A DNA stretch of 64,000 bases, taken from Arcuatula senhousia (lineage: Eukaryota > Mollusca > Bivalvia > Mytilida > Mytilidae). Made by a program: the position numbers and the translations under genes. Location of the stretch: the NCBI GenBank assembly GCA_963971305.1, contig OZ020317.1:13410001-13474000 (forward strand), written 5' to 3'. Every line of letters starts with the position of its first letter. Position 1 is the stretch's first letter. Below, piece by piece: positions 32,986-44,788 of this stretch. The notes beneath the pieces are model-generated. The model was given only the letters and a program-made list of their open reading frames with translations, had not been told where the DNA came from and did no database searches.

Positions 32986-34332
32986 TATTTTTCTCGGTAT
33001 TCTATAGTGTGAACTTGTCCGAATGGTGTAAAGAACACCTTTAAAGGTAGGAAGCTGAAACTTCATATATCAAGAGTATGGAGTGTGAAATTGAACCTAA
33101 GAGTTTTTCGTACGAAGCAGACGACCCTTTATAGGGTAAAAGGGGCCTGAAAATGGCTCCTCGAAATCAAAGTTTTATTTTAAGCGGCATTTGTAAACCA
33201 GCGGGAATATTAAAAATCTGTTTATATATAAAATAGGTACTTACAAGAGATATCATTCAAAAAAAGAATTTTGAAAATCGGACTTACCGTTTTCAAAATT
33301 TTGCAAAAAAACGAAAAAAGAAATTTAAAAGGGAGATAATCCAAATTGGATTTTGGGAAAATTTTCAAACTTTATTATTCTTAAATGAAAATTTATACGC
33401 TCCCGAAGGGAGCGATAATAGTAGAAATGTCAATATTCTAGTTGTACTATGGGCTCAATTTTCCTTCAACGTCCGGTAAATCACGCGCGGTTTCCCGGAC
33501 TTTCTGCGTCTTTTTAACGCTTTTTTCTTTGAAAATTCCTGACGTCATTAAGCGCACAAAGGACCCACCAGAAAAGCTACTTTGTTTTTATTTTCGAAGA
33601 AGAATTTGTTTCAATTAATTGCCCAATTAACATTTGAAAACTTATTTTAGCTTGTAAAATATTTAAGGATACGTTCAAACTTCGGGAGCGTCACAGGTTT
33701 AACCTGCATCATATTATATAAGGTAATTGGGGTATGCCGAGTTCATTTCTGGTATCAAAAAAAAATTATCGGCCGCCATTTTCAAAATGGCCGCCACTTT
33801 AATGGATTATTGGAAAAAAAAATAAACTTTATTATTTTTAAACGAAAATTTGTCTTTAAGGTAATTGGGGTATGCCGAGTTCATTTCTGGTATCAAAATT
33901 TTTTCATCGGCCGCCATTTTCAAAATGGCCGCCACTTCCGGTAAAATTCAACTTCCTCTGATTTTAACGAAAATTAATATCTAAGGGTTTTAAAGGATGG
34001 CAAATTGAGGCGTGAAGTCGAAAATGTCGAAAATTTCAAAATGGCCGCCACTTCCGGTAATAATTCAACTTGCTCCGATTTTAACGAAAATTGATATCTA
34101 GAGGTTTTAAAGGATGGCGAATTGAGGCGTGAAGTCGAAAATGTCAAAAAATTCAAAATGGCCGCAACTTCGGGTAAAAATTCAACTTGGTCTGATATTT
34201 ACGAAAATTGATATCTAAGCAATATAATGGATGGTGAACAGAAAAATATTCTTGAATAAGCCGGATATTAACAAAAAGGGGTACGTGAGGGGACATTTGT
34301 GACTCGCTTTGCGATCACAATTATACCTAGTT
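32986..34332 (+). repeat. repeat I, member 3, Helitron-like 3' end
   Basis: Body with GAACTTGTCCGAATGG and repeated units around TCCGATTTTAACGAAAATT and ATGGCCGCCACTTCC (127-bp spacing at 33947 and 34074), plus a 138-bp duplication of AGGTAATTGGGGTATGCCGA. Ends with the hairpin GTGACTCGCTTTGCGATCAC (34299-34318) and, 12 bases on, CTAG before TT, resembling canonical Helitron termini. Confidence 0.6.
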
Positions 34333-34982
34333 ATTATTCTTATTTCAATTTCCTATTTATAGATCTAAAGTTTGTCCGACATATCTCGTAAAAACGCTTT
34401 GGCGAATCAAGATGAAACCTTTTTAGATGGTTAGGGGGTCACTCATAGATGGGCCATCGACTTTTAAAATTTTCAAGATGGCCGCCATTTCAAAATGGCC
34501 GCCTGCGGAAAAAAGGGGCGGAAAATTTTTTTTCGTCTGATCGTCTTGAAAATGGGTTATCTGGGTAAAGTGGGTATGTTGATTATCATGGTGCGACCGG
34601 ATTTTTTCTACGACCTGCCAATTTTTGGCAATTAGCCGCCGAAATCGCCAAAAACTCGACTTTGTCAAATATCCATGAAAATTGTTATACTAGATAAAAT
34701 GATTATGCTGATCACCATTGGGCAAGCACGGTTCTTCAATAAGTAACCAATTTTTGGCAATCCGCCAAAAAAATTGGCAATCTGCCAAAAGTCGCCAAAA
34801 ATTTAAATTTGTCCAAATTACATAAAAATTTGTATACAATGTAAATTTGATATGCTGATCATCATGAGGCAAGTAAAATGTTTCTATGATTAGCCATGTT
34901 TTGGTATTTTGCAATCCGCCAAAATTTGGGGACGGGAGGGGACTTTTATGTGACTTGCTTGCAATCACAATTATAGCTAGTT
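34333..34982 (+). repeat. repeat I, member 4, Helitron-like 3' end
   Basis: Body with GTTTGTCCGACATATCTCG, ATGGCCGCCATTT and several TTTGGCAATCCGCCAAAA-like words. Ends with the hairpin GTGACTTGCTTGCAATCAC (34950-34968) followed, at the same 12-base distance, by CTAG and TT. Confidence 0.6.
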
Positions 34983-35159
34983 ACATTTGTACTTGTATTT
35001 ATTTCTTTATAAAAAGTACATTTTTTCTTCTGATATAAGAAACAAGACTGGCGAAAACAAATAAAAATGTGATAACTTTATCCTGAGACTCACATCTACA
35101 TTATATACATGTTTATATACTTAGATCCATGCATGAATCGAATTGTTTAGTCGAGGGTT

Positions 35160-35345
35160 ATTTTTCATGAATTTTTCGGGTTTCGAGTACTTTTCGTTGT
35201 TCAATACTTTTGAAATTTGACCTTCCAATGCTTTGATTGAAATGCTGCTGACGAGATGTTACTCCTTGAAATATGCATATACATCAATCATAACCAAATT
35301 ACCCGTTCTTTACCCGTTTTTTGGTATTTGTATATCTATATACCG
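35160..35345 (+). repeat. dispersed repeat J, copy
   Basis: Second long copy of the repeat at 9595-9745, with CGAGTACTTTTCGTTGTTC, TTTGACCTTCCAATGC and GATGTTACTCCTTGAAATAT. It is followed by a poly-C tract near 35409. Confidence 0.6.
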
Positions 35346-35534
35346 AAATTGATACCTTAATTGATACAAGATGATAAAAATGACACCCTAAAAAATACCA
35401 GAAATTTCACGAGTTGCCCCCCCCCCCCCGTGCAGGAGACCAACTTGTAATAGTCAGAACAGATCCTACATGGACCAGTAAAATTCATTTAGGGGTTGTT
35501 TACTCTCAAGAGTCAGATCCTATTCGGAATTCCT

Positions 35535-35645
35535 CGTGTTTAAGATGTATGCTCTTTATTTGTAAGATATGGTGTACTTGTATTTAAGATTACTTCTCAT
35601 GTGTACACTTTGTTTTAACCACTATCTAAATTTATGTCAATTCTA
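35535..35645 (+). repeat. 110-bp direct repeat, left copy
   Basis: CGTGTTTAAGATGTATGCTC ... ATTACTTCTCATGTGTACAC ... CTATCTAAATTTATGTCAAT. The same block recurs at 39520-39632 beyond the LINE. Confidence 0.75.
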
Positions 35646-38600
35646 AAATCTAATGTTTAACATCCTCCATCGTTGTTTTGCCCTTAGCTTATATATATTT
35701 GGATTTCGTTTGGTTTTATGCATTTTGAACATCTTTTGAATTATGGATTTCCTTTGTTTGGGTTCTAGTGCTGCTGATGAGGAGAAACGCATGTTGGCTA
35801 TAGCAGAAACGCATGTTGGCTATAGCGACTCAGTGAGCTTTTCTGGTTTTAAATATTTCCCAATTTGTAGACCTCAATCTAAAAATGGTAGATTTTTTGG
35901 GGGATTGGGAATCCTTTACAAACCCCATCTCAAACAGGGTATCAAGATCCTTCCAATTAATAACACCAATTTTCATTGGATTGTTCTGAAAAAGGAATTT
36001 TTTAAGACAGGGAGGGATATTTATACCTGTGTAATTTATAACCCACCGGAAAGGTCTCCGATCTCCATTGCTATTGAGAATGATGGTAATTCTTTGTTAG
36101 ATATTTTATCCAAGGACATAGATAAATTTTCCCAAGCAGGTGATATTTTAATCTGTGGTGATTTTAACGCCAGAACTGGCATAGAACCTGATTTTATCAC
36201 TGGTGACAATGATAATTATAATGCTGCAGGTTATGCAAATTATGTTTCTGATGTTGATGCTGGTCTGCGGGACAATCATGATCATGTTGTGGACCCTAGA
36301 GGTAGAGGCTTGTTAGATCTTTGTGTAGGAAATAAACTTAGAATACTTAATGGGAGGCTAATGGGTGATTCTTTTGGTAAGTTTACATGTTTCACACCCC
36401 TTGGTTGTAGCACAGTTGATTATGTATTGGCCTCTGAATCTTTACTAAGCCAGATTCCATTTTTTAAAGTATCCGATTTTATCCCTATTTTTTCTGATGC
36501 TCATTGTAAACTGTCATGGAACATTTATGCAAATTTTCCTAAAAGTCCCCCCCAAAAATCTAATAAATCAGCACCCCCACAATATAGATGGGATGCCTCC
36601 TCTCACGATAAGCTGGAATCTGAATTCCAAAGTCCACTAACTTCTGAAAGACTTGACAACTTTATTAATGAAGATATTAATCTTTCAAACGAAACCTCCA
36701 TAAACAATGCCTGTTCTAAATTTGAATCTATTATCACTGATGCTTGTGATAAATGCTTGAAAAGACCATCATCATCTAAAAAGAAGAAATTTATTAAACA
36801 TAAGAATTTCTTTGATTCTGAACTTCATGATATGAAATCCCAGCTAAGATACAAGGCAAATCTAATGTCTCAAAACCCTTTCAATCTGGAACTTAAAAAT
36901 AGCTACTACAGACTTTACAGAATTTATAATAAGACAAGAAAATACAAAGCTAAAAACTATACTAATAACATCATTAAACAGTTAGACAAGCTTGAATCCA
37001 ATAATCCTAAGGCTTATTGGTCATTAATAAATTCTCTCATAGATAAAAATGATGTTAATATACCTGTTGCACCATCTGATTTCAAAACACATTTTGAAAG
37101 TTTAAATAAAATACCAGAAAAATATGCGAATAGAATCCATGAAATAAAAGCATCACTTATAGATTATGAAAAACATTACAAGTCCTTTACAGGTCTAGAC
37201 TTCTCTATTACGGATTCTGAAATTTTATCAGGTATAAAAAATCTAAAAAATAACAAATCTGGTGGTTTGCAATTGATAAATAATAATATTTTAAAATCTG
37301 GGCAAACTCATTTACTTCCTAGTATTAAAAAGTTGTTCAACTCTATACTTTTATCTGGCTTTTACCCCAATAACTGGTCTTCCGGATATCTTAGCCCTAT
37401 TTTTAAATCTGGTGACCGCAACAATCCTGAAAACTACAGGGGTATAGCTATAACTGGATGTCTAGGAAAACTATTCAACTCCATCTTTAATAGTAGACTT
37501 GACAAATTTCTTGAAGATCATAAAATAATTTCACCTTTTCAAATTGGATTTACCAAAAAGTCAAGGCCTTCTGATCACATGTTTGTTTCAAAAACTTTAA
37601 TAGATAAATACACAAATTCACATAAAAAACTGTATGCATGCTTTGTTGATTTCAGAAAGGCATTTGACACAGTACTTCATGATGCAATATACATTAAAAT
37701 GTTACAAAATGGCATAGGTGGTCTCTTTTATAACTTATTAAAGAATATGTATTCCAAATCACTGCTCTCTGTTAAGGTTGGAAAAGAATTAACAGAAACA
37801 TTTCCATCTAGTATTAATTGGAGTTCGTCAAGGTGATGTTCTCAGCCTAACCTCTTTAAAATTTTTATTAATGATCTTCCCAGATATCTTGACCGGTCAT
37901 CAGATAGTGTTTATCTTAATAACAATAAAATTAACTGCCTCCTATATGCTGATGATGTTGTACTGATGTCAAAATCAGCCTCTGGTCTCCAAAATAGTTT
38001 AAATCTATTAGAAAATTTTTGTGATGATTGGTGTATTGAAGTCAATACAACAAAAACTAAAGTTGTTGTTTTCAATAAACCAGGCAAACTTATTAATGAT
38101 CAATTTACATTTAGAGGCAGTTCAATAGAAAATATAAGAAAGTATAAATATCTTGGGATTTTATTTTCTGCCTCGGGCTCCTTTACTGAGTCTAAACATG
38201 ACCTTTATAATAAAGCAACTAAAGCTTTATTTAAACTTAAGGCGGATCTGTTGTCCCTCAGACCTAGCATCAAGTCTTCTATACATATATTTAACCATAC
38301 AGTAAAAGCTATTCTGAACTATAGCTCTGAAATTTGGGGATGCTATTTTCCTAAATCATTTAATATTGATTCACTATGCGATTTTACAAAACTTCCTCGT
38401 GTCTTCCCCTGTGAAAAAATGGAAATACAATTTCTAAAATATTTACTAGGTGTCAGTAAAAAAGCATCTAATTTTGCTGTAATGTCAGAATTTGGTAAAT
38501 GTCCAATTATCTTTGATTGTTTTAAATCTGTTTTAAGATACTGGCACAGGTTAGACAACTCACCTACAAAATTGTTAACTGATGCATTTACTGAAGTGAA

Positions 38601-39358
38601 GTTATTACATAATAATGGGGTAGACACTTGGTATGGCTCTTTATTGTCTATGTTAAAAATCTTAAATATTCCTGTAGAGAGTAGCTCAAATGCTTTTAAT
38701 AATAATTATATTAAAAACTCTACTAGTAAACACATGAGTGACCTATACAATAATTTGTGGTACAAACATAGAGATAAGCTTATTTCTGAAGAAGGAAAGC
38801 TTAGAACCTATCTTAAAATTAAGTGTAATTTTGGCTATGAAAAATATTTGGACATCATCCAAGATTTCAATAAAAGAAAGTGTTTCGCTAGATTTAGAGT
38901 AAGCAACCATCAACTTAAAATAGAATTAGGAAGACATTCTAATCCTTCCATTCCACTTAATCTTAGAATATGTGATAAATGTAACTTAAAGAAAGTGGAA
39001 GATGAGATTCATTATTTTTCTGAATGTCTTAAATTTGTCAATGATAGAAAATTACTTTTTGATATTGTTAAAAAGTCCAATGACAATTTCGTTAATCTAT
39101 CTGCTTTTGATAAACTTTTCTGGTGTTTCACTTGTGAAAATGTTGAAATTATTCATCATTTGAGTGTCTTTCTACGGGAATCAAACATAACTTGATAATT
39201 ATATATGTAATTATTGAACTTAGGAACGTCCTGTTATTATATTTGTTGTTCTTGAATCACTCTGATATCACTTATAATCATATATGTTGTAATGTATTTG
39301 CCCCTTGAGGCCCCTTAATTGGCCAATAAACTTATTTGTATTTTTGTATTTGTATTTG
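35646..39358 (+). mobile_element. near full-length non-LTR retrotransposon (LINE)
   Basis: Covers a presumed 5' leader, the endonuclease/reverse-transcriptase coding region (35743-39195), a 3' untranslated region with AATAAA at 39325-39330 and a terminal TTGTATT-type tandem tail to about 39358 instead of plain poly-A. An upstream gag-like frame is not seen. The 5' boundary is uncertain. Confidence 0.75.
35743..39195 (+). pseudogene. LINE endonuclease/reverse transcriptase, frameshifted
   Basis: The first frame (35743-37836, 697 codons) holds the apurinic-type endonuclease (AETHVG, ICGDFNARTG, CSTVDYVLAS, FSDAHCKLSW) and the start of the reverse transcriptase (PIFKSGDRNNPENYRGIAI, motif A FVDFRKAFDTVLHD). 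Near 37815-37855 two small frameshifts fall around motif B (GVRQGDVLS). The frame of 37966-39195 then carries motif C, YADD (37945-37956), and a C-terminal knuckle CDKCNLKKVEDEIHYFSEC. The N-terminus is disturbed by a 22-bp tandem duplication (35784 and 35806), so the residues before AETHVG are not native. The product would copy its own RNA at the target site; this copy cannot make it. Clade not assigned (I/jockey/CR1-like). Confidence 0.85.
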
Positions 39359-39519
39359 ATGAGGAATGATTTTCCGCAATGGCCATACAGCTCATAAAAT
39401 TACTGCAAGTGGAGCTAGTTAACATATGTGTCGGGTCTCATATTCATTTACTCCATATCCTTTCATAAATTATTTATTACAGGAGTTTGATTTTTATGCT
39501 GTGTGGAGTAAGTAGAACT

Positions 39520-39632
39520 AACCCCCGTGTTTAAGATATATGCTCTTTATTTTTTAGATATTGTGTAGTTGTACATGAGATTACTTCTCATGTGTACACT
39601 TTGTTTTTAACCTCTATCTAAATTTATGTCAA
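39520..39632 (+). repeat. 110-bp direct repeat, right copy
   Basis: Matches 35535-35645: CGTGTTTAAGATATATGCTC, ATTACTTCTCATGTGTACAC, CTATCTAAATTTATGTCAAT. Lies about 160 bp beyond the LINE tail, so it is either the truncated start of a second LINE copy or a duplicated flank. Confidence 0.75.
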
Positions 39633-39859
39633 TGAAAAGTAAGCTCTTCATAGGAAACTAACAAAGTAGGACATGTGTCTTAATTACGCACCGTGGATTG
39701 CTGTGATTCCTATGTTAGTTGGATCCTGGGCCTAGCGTATGGTCTTATAACTAAAACGGGGCGAATTAAAAAGCCATAATTAACCATATAAATGGATATT
39801 AATCATCTTAGCGGTGGGAGATGTTTCCCGTCTCCGGGTCATCTGCACTTGGAGCATCC

Positions 39860-40265
39860 AACTCTGGCGGTGGTGTGTCATGAGCTGGAAAACTCATAGC
39901 GCACAGCAATTTTGAACAACTCTGGCGGTGGTGTGTCATGAGCTAGAAAACTCATAGCGCACAGCAATTTTGAACAACTCTGGCGGTGGTGTGTCATGAG
40001 CTAGAAAACTCATAGCGCACAGCAATTTTGAACAACTCTGGCGGTGGTGTGTCATGAGCTGGAAAACTCATAGCGCACAGCAATTTTGAATAACTCTGGC
40101 GGTGGTGTGTCATGAGCTGGAAAACTCATAGCGCACAGCAATTTTGAATAACTCTGGCGGTGGTGTGTCATGAGCTGGAAAACTCATAGCGCACAGCGAT
40201 TTTGAACAACTCTTGCGGTGGTGTGTCATGAGCTGGAAAACTCATAGCGCACAGCAAGTTTGAAC
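39860..40265. repeat. 58-bp satellite, seven units
   Basis: Units start AACTCTGGCGGTGGTGTGTC at 39860, 39918, 39976, 40034, 40092, 40150 and 40208, with CATGAGCTGGAAAACTCATA (itself a hairpin) and GCGCACAGCAATTTTGAA. Units differ at only a few positions, so amplification is recent. Confidence 0.95.
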
Positions 40266-40944
40266 AAAACATTCGCTGCGAAGGCTTCTTGCATATATAG
40301 TCATGATTATAAATTTCTCATTCAATGCCACCATGATAAGGAAACACCACGTACATATATAATGGCTAAACAGGTCATGCAGGAACCACAGGGACCTGCT
40401 CCCGGCATTTGGGACTGAGAGTCACAGTGCGACCATGCAGCTACAAAAATCATCGAACCCAAATCAATTTTTTCTAGCTGTTTTTTTTTCTCTTATCCTA
40501 AATGCCGAGAGCAAGCCCCTGTACAGTTCTTATTTTCAAGTGGTGCAGGAAATATGTACTGATAAAAGGGGAAAGGATCGAACAAAGGCATAAGAATAAA
40601 TCAACCACAAAGCACCAAAAGCAAGCCAAACATAAAAGGCTCCAAACATGTAGCAGGGAATACCGACATGGACAACTAGCTATATCAAAAAAAACTCAGA
40701 CAATCAACTGTATTAAGATGGATATTAACCGAAAATTCTTGAACAAGCGATCTGCAATACCGGTACTTCCAAAAAAGATTTTTTTCTCAAAGAACCTCGT
40801 ACTTCCAAGTCAATGGCATGAACGAGAGCTACATAGTTTTCTCAAAGCACATAGTACTATAAATTTCGATCAAAGTCAATGGCATAATTATTTTGATTAA
40901 GGCTAAATAAGAAAATGCTGTGTTTATACATGTGTACCTCCAAA
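40266..40944. other. non-coding stretch
   Basis: A 132-codon frame at 40502-40900 is Lys- and Gln-rich without a recognisable domain and is not called as a gene. Confidence 0.4.
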
Positions 40945-41222
40945 TCGTCTCTTTTTATGCTCCCAAAAATGAAACTTGGTAGGGTGGTTCAGTATGACAA
41001 ACTGTATGTCCTAAACGACTTTTAGACATGTTGGACTTTTACTTCTTGTTTGGGACAAAGTCGATAAGAAAATTTATATGATACCGTACATGAGAATACG
41101 ATTTGAAACTCGGTAGGATGACCCAGTATGTCGAACTGTAAGCGCTAAGCAACTTGCAGACCTGTCGGACTTCTACTTCCTGTTTGGGACCAGCGGCGGG
41201 GGCGTACGTGTCCCATGAACAG
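40945..41222 (-). repeat. repeat K, inverted copy
   Basis: Two units with GAAACTTGGTAGGGTGG and GAAACTCGGTAGGATGA, each ending in CTTCTTGTTTGGGAC or CTTCCTGTTTGGGAC, and a terminal ACGTGTCCCATGAAC. Reverse complement of 16695-17125. Confidence 0.65.
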
Positions 41223-41664
41223 AATAAAATTTTCTTCTTTATTTCACCTTATCCTAAAGATTCTATTGACATTTGGAACAAGTATCAGTAGAGTAAATGA
41301 CGATTCCACCATTAATTTTGCCTGACTACCTACCCTTTTTTCTAAGGCCTGTGAGCAGGAAACAAATTTATGTTTTGCCTTGATAAAAATATACTAATGG
41401 AAAAAAGAAACTGTGCATCACTTTGAAAAATCACAGATTAAAAATTTTTATTTAGTATTTGATACATTTTATCACAAAAGTATTGCAAAATCATTTTTCT
41501 CAAGATCTGGACAAAAATTTCATTTTTAGACCCCTAAAAGATGTTTTGTTTGCAGTTTGAAATCAGGTAGTGTCAATTTGAAATTCACAAAATCACACTT
41601 TGGAAACAATGCACAGTTTTGAAATTAAATTTTCTTAGCTGATTTTCACCAAAAACGTTACTCC
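41223..41664. other. AT-rich stretch hosting a fold-back insertion
   Basis: No coding sequence seen. Its sequence continues on the other side of the 88-bp insertion at 41674-41761. Confidence 0.45.
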
Positions 41665-41673
41665 TTTTAGTGG

Positions 41674-41761
41674 CATCTTCGCTAGCCAAGGGTTACGATC
41701 CGCTATCTCTCATCAGTGAAGATGAGAGATGGCGGATCGTAACCCTTGGCTAGCGAAGATG
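41674..41761. mobile_element. 88-bp perfect-ended fold-back insertion with 9-bp target duplication
   Basis: Left arm CATCTTCGCTAGCCAAGGGT ... (41674-41714) and right arm (41721-41761) are 41-base reverse complements with one mismatch, around a 6-base loop. TTTTAGTGG stands immediately outside both ends (41665-41673, 41762-41770). This is an insertion consisting only of two arms, with a Mutator-sized target duplication. Confidence 0.85.
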
Positions 41762-41770
41762 TTTTAGTGG

Positions 41771-42651
41771 TTGAAAGTTAACAGGTTAAATTTTGAGTGA
41801 AAATCTTGATTTTTCAGTTTTGTGTTAAAAAAGTGGTTTTTGAATCTCAGAAACTGGAATTAAATTTTTTTCGGATTTTTACCCAAAAATGATCTGCATG
41901 GTCCACTCCACATTCAGTGAACATTTCAACTCGATAACTGTATTTTTTTTACGATTTTCCGATTAAGAGAAATATGGGTATAATTGATTTTCAATAGACA
42001 TGCACAGTTTCATTTTTCCATGAGTATAGTTTCTTAAATTTAGATAGAATGGAAAACATATCTCCTTTCCCTAAACGAATTGCTTATATTTTATATTACA
42101 TTTTTTACAACATGAGTATAAAGTTAAGGTGTCTCGGGGTTATTGGAATTAAACTATAGATTTTGTTCATTTTTGGCACATTGATAAAAAAAAATATCAA
42201 ATAAAAGAGGATCTCATCGTTCATTTAAGAGCGCTATCAGGCACCTAATTATCTGCTCAAGTTCTGAAATAAAGACCCTTTTCTAAAGCTCTTTGATATT
42301 GTCTGAAAAAATAACAGGGTAACCGTTTATTTTTTCATGATTTTTTTTTAAAATCTATGTAAATTATCTCCCTTTGATTTAGAAGGGGGAAGTTCTTAAA
42401 ATGATAAAAATGTCATTTTTCATATCCCAATTGCTTGTCATTTTTCATATCCCAATTGCTTCTAATTTGATAAAAAAAAATATAGTATAAAGCTTTTGTC
42501 TACCAAGTCCATTTAGTTACCAATTTTATACAAAATTCCACAATGTGCTCAGTTTAAAAGCTTCGAGCCACCTTAATTTACCAAGAATTTCAGTTCTAAG
42601 TAATTCAAAGAAAACATGTATAGACGCCGAAACCTACCAACTTAACCCCAA
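41771..42651. other. AT-rich non-coding stretch
   Basis: No gene supported. Includes a short tandem copy of GTCATTTTTCATATCCCAAT near 42410-42455. Confidence 0.45.
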
Positions 42652-43553
42652 AACACAGGCGTTTGGGTTCAGGACTTTTTTTATTAATAAAGACATTTAT
42701 ATAAACATTTTCATACTCGTCTATATACTATTTCCACAAGGCAAGAATGTTTGACAGTTATAAAAATAGAACAAAATTTACCCATGAAAACCCCCCTATT
42801 TTCTCATAGAATTAAAGGTTTTGTGTAAAAAAGTGGTGATTTTCTTAATTCTTTCAGTTTTATCTTTCAATTAAGCACATATATATCGCGTAACAATGCG
42901 CAATGACTTTAAATCTAACCCTTTTTCCTTCGAAGCGAGTCATAAAACCACCAGGGACGGAAGTAGATAAAAATTTTAAAGGGAGACAATATTCCGCCAC
43001 TTTTACCACTTGTATGATTGAATTTGAAATAACCACATAAATTTTATCCTGTAACGTCTTTTTGTAAAACTATGGTACACATAACAGGTCCTAATATAAT
43101 ATGAGCGTTTTTGGTAGTATACAAAAAAAATCAAATGTAATCGTGACCATATTTTTCCGCCAAAAGATTTTGTTCGAACTCACTTAGATTTTACCTTACT
43201 GTAGCGTCACTCGGAAGACCTTTTATTTGGCGGGATATTGTTTCCCTTGAAAATCTCTATCTACTTCCGTCCCTGGTGATTTTGTGGGTCCGGTTCGGAG
43301 GAGAAAAAGACTAGATTTAAGGTTATGACACGTTGATACACGATAACTTTGAGCCCATAAGAGAGATAAAACTAAAAGGAATCAGACAATAGCCAATTTC
43401 ATTTCGATGGAAAACTACTTCTATAAGAATGTTCTATTTTTAGAACTGTCAAACATTCGACTTGCCTTGTAGAAATAGTATATATAGACGAGTATGAAAA
43501 TTTTTATATACACGTTATTAATAAAAAAAAATCCTGAACCCGAACGCCTGTGC
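42652..43553. mobile_element. about 0.9 kb large fold-back element
   Basis: The left half (from ACACAGGCGTTTGGGTTCAG) is collinear with the reverse complement of the right half (GCACAGGCGTTCGGGTTCAG). Shared blocks are CATACTCGTCTATATACTAT, ACAAGGCAAG, AATGTTTGACAGTT, then ACCAGGGACGGAAGTAGATA and CAATAT(T/C)CCGCC. Arms are about 360 bp and have diverged. The roughly 200-bp loop (about 43015-43220) has no coding sequence. The arms' age argues against a recent local duplication. Confidence 0.7.
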
Positions 43554-43854
43554 CCCAAAAGGACATTTAATCTCAGATTTTAAAGAAAAGTGAACTCACA
43601 GATTTCCTAAAAGTTAGTTCGTCTTAAGACGATAACCCTCACAAATCGCTGAGAATAAAAGGAGCCTCGCACAGTGAGCTCACGAAAGGATTACACCCCC
43701 TGCTTAATATTGCTAAAATTCCTGCATTATGTGAATGATACTCGATATTTAACAATGTTTATTTGATTATGTTATGCACTTTATAAACATGCAAAAAAAA
43801 CAGTTTGTGACAGAACATATGCATATCATATTTAAATGTAAATGGGGAAAATTA

Positions 43855-44120
43855 AACGAGATGGTTTACCTGTAATGATCCATAATCCCAAAAGGAGTCT
43901 TCTGAGAACTTTGACCCAATGCAGACTTTTGAAGAGCGTAATTAACCGAAGGTTTAAGCAAGCAACAGCTTTTCTCTTAGACTCTCTATATAAAAAAAAA
44001 GTTTTTATTTTACTGGGCAAAAACATGTAAAAAAAAGGCATATTTCCCTTTAAACGATCATAACCCCTACAAGGGGTAATCTAACATTCTTGACCCAACA
44101 GAGACTTTTGTTGAGCGTTC
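43855..44120 (-). repeat. repeat B, partial copy
   Basis: CAAGCAACAGCTTTTCTCTT, CATAACCCCTACAAGGGGTA and ACTTTGACCCAATGCAGACT in the minus orientation. Both hairpin ends are missing. Confidence 0.6.
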
Positions 44121-44312
44121 TAATATCCTATCTGTTGTAATGGTTATAATTGCTGTTTTATTAGCCATAACAAGTGATTTAACCTATGTTCTAATTTGAA
44201 TAACAGTAGCCATTTGTTTTTCTATCAAAGCCCTTCAAAATGAGAACTATTTGTTGCCAACATGTCATATATCATTCCTGCAAAGTTTCATTGTTTTCGA
44301 AAAAGAAGAATT

Positions 44313-44438
44313 TTAAAACTATAGATCTTGAATTTTTCTCCGCTACGTTCCCGCAATCAAGATTGCGGGAACGCAGCGGAGACAAAATTCAATTGATTGC
44401 GGGAACGTAGCGGAGAAAAATTCAAGATCTAGTTTTAA
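44313..44438. mobile_element. 126-bp fold-back element with three arm copies
   Basis: GAATTTTTCTCCGCTACGTT...CCGCAATC (44330-44357) is followed by an inverted copy (GATTGCGGGAACGCAGCGGA) and then a second inverted copy (GATTGCGGGAACGTAGCGGA). TTAAAACTA and TAGTTTTAA extend the pairing at the outer ends. One arm therefore occurs once forward and twice reversed. Confidence 0.75.
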
Positions 44439-44788
44439 TTAGATTGAGTTTTGAAATGGCCATTACTTCAACCAAAGAGGATCAAAACCTTGTAATGAGC
44501 ACAACTACATACAATGTATGGATTACTTGCTGTATACAAGTTAAGTTTCATTAAATTTGGTTTCGTAGTTTTATAAGATTTAAGCAGAATAAGTTTGTAA
44601 GACAGATACTTTAGATAGAACTATCAATATGTCTCCTTATCAAAGTAAGGGCACAATCAGATGAGCTCTTAGAAAACACGAGTTAACATGCGTGATTTGG
44701 GAGGGTCGCAACCATCAGTTCAGAGCATGTACATGTATAGGTCAAATCTGATGACTTACATTACTTCAAACACCTTGATCATAGAAGT

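Noticed and set aside
35535..39632. LTR retrotransposon (direct repeats around a reverse transcriptase)
   Set aside because: The 110-bp repeats lack TG...CA ends and are not adjacent to the coding unit's 3' end; the protein has an apurinic-type endonuclease and YADD reverse transcriptase with no integrase or protease, i.e. a LINE.
39860..40265. CRISPR-like array
   Set aside because: The units are plain 58-bp head-to-tail copies without variable spacers, in eukaryotic DNA.
40502..40900. 132-codon Lys/Gln-rich frame
   Set aside because: No domain, no conserved motif, composition like neighbouring repeat-derived frames.
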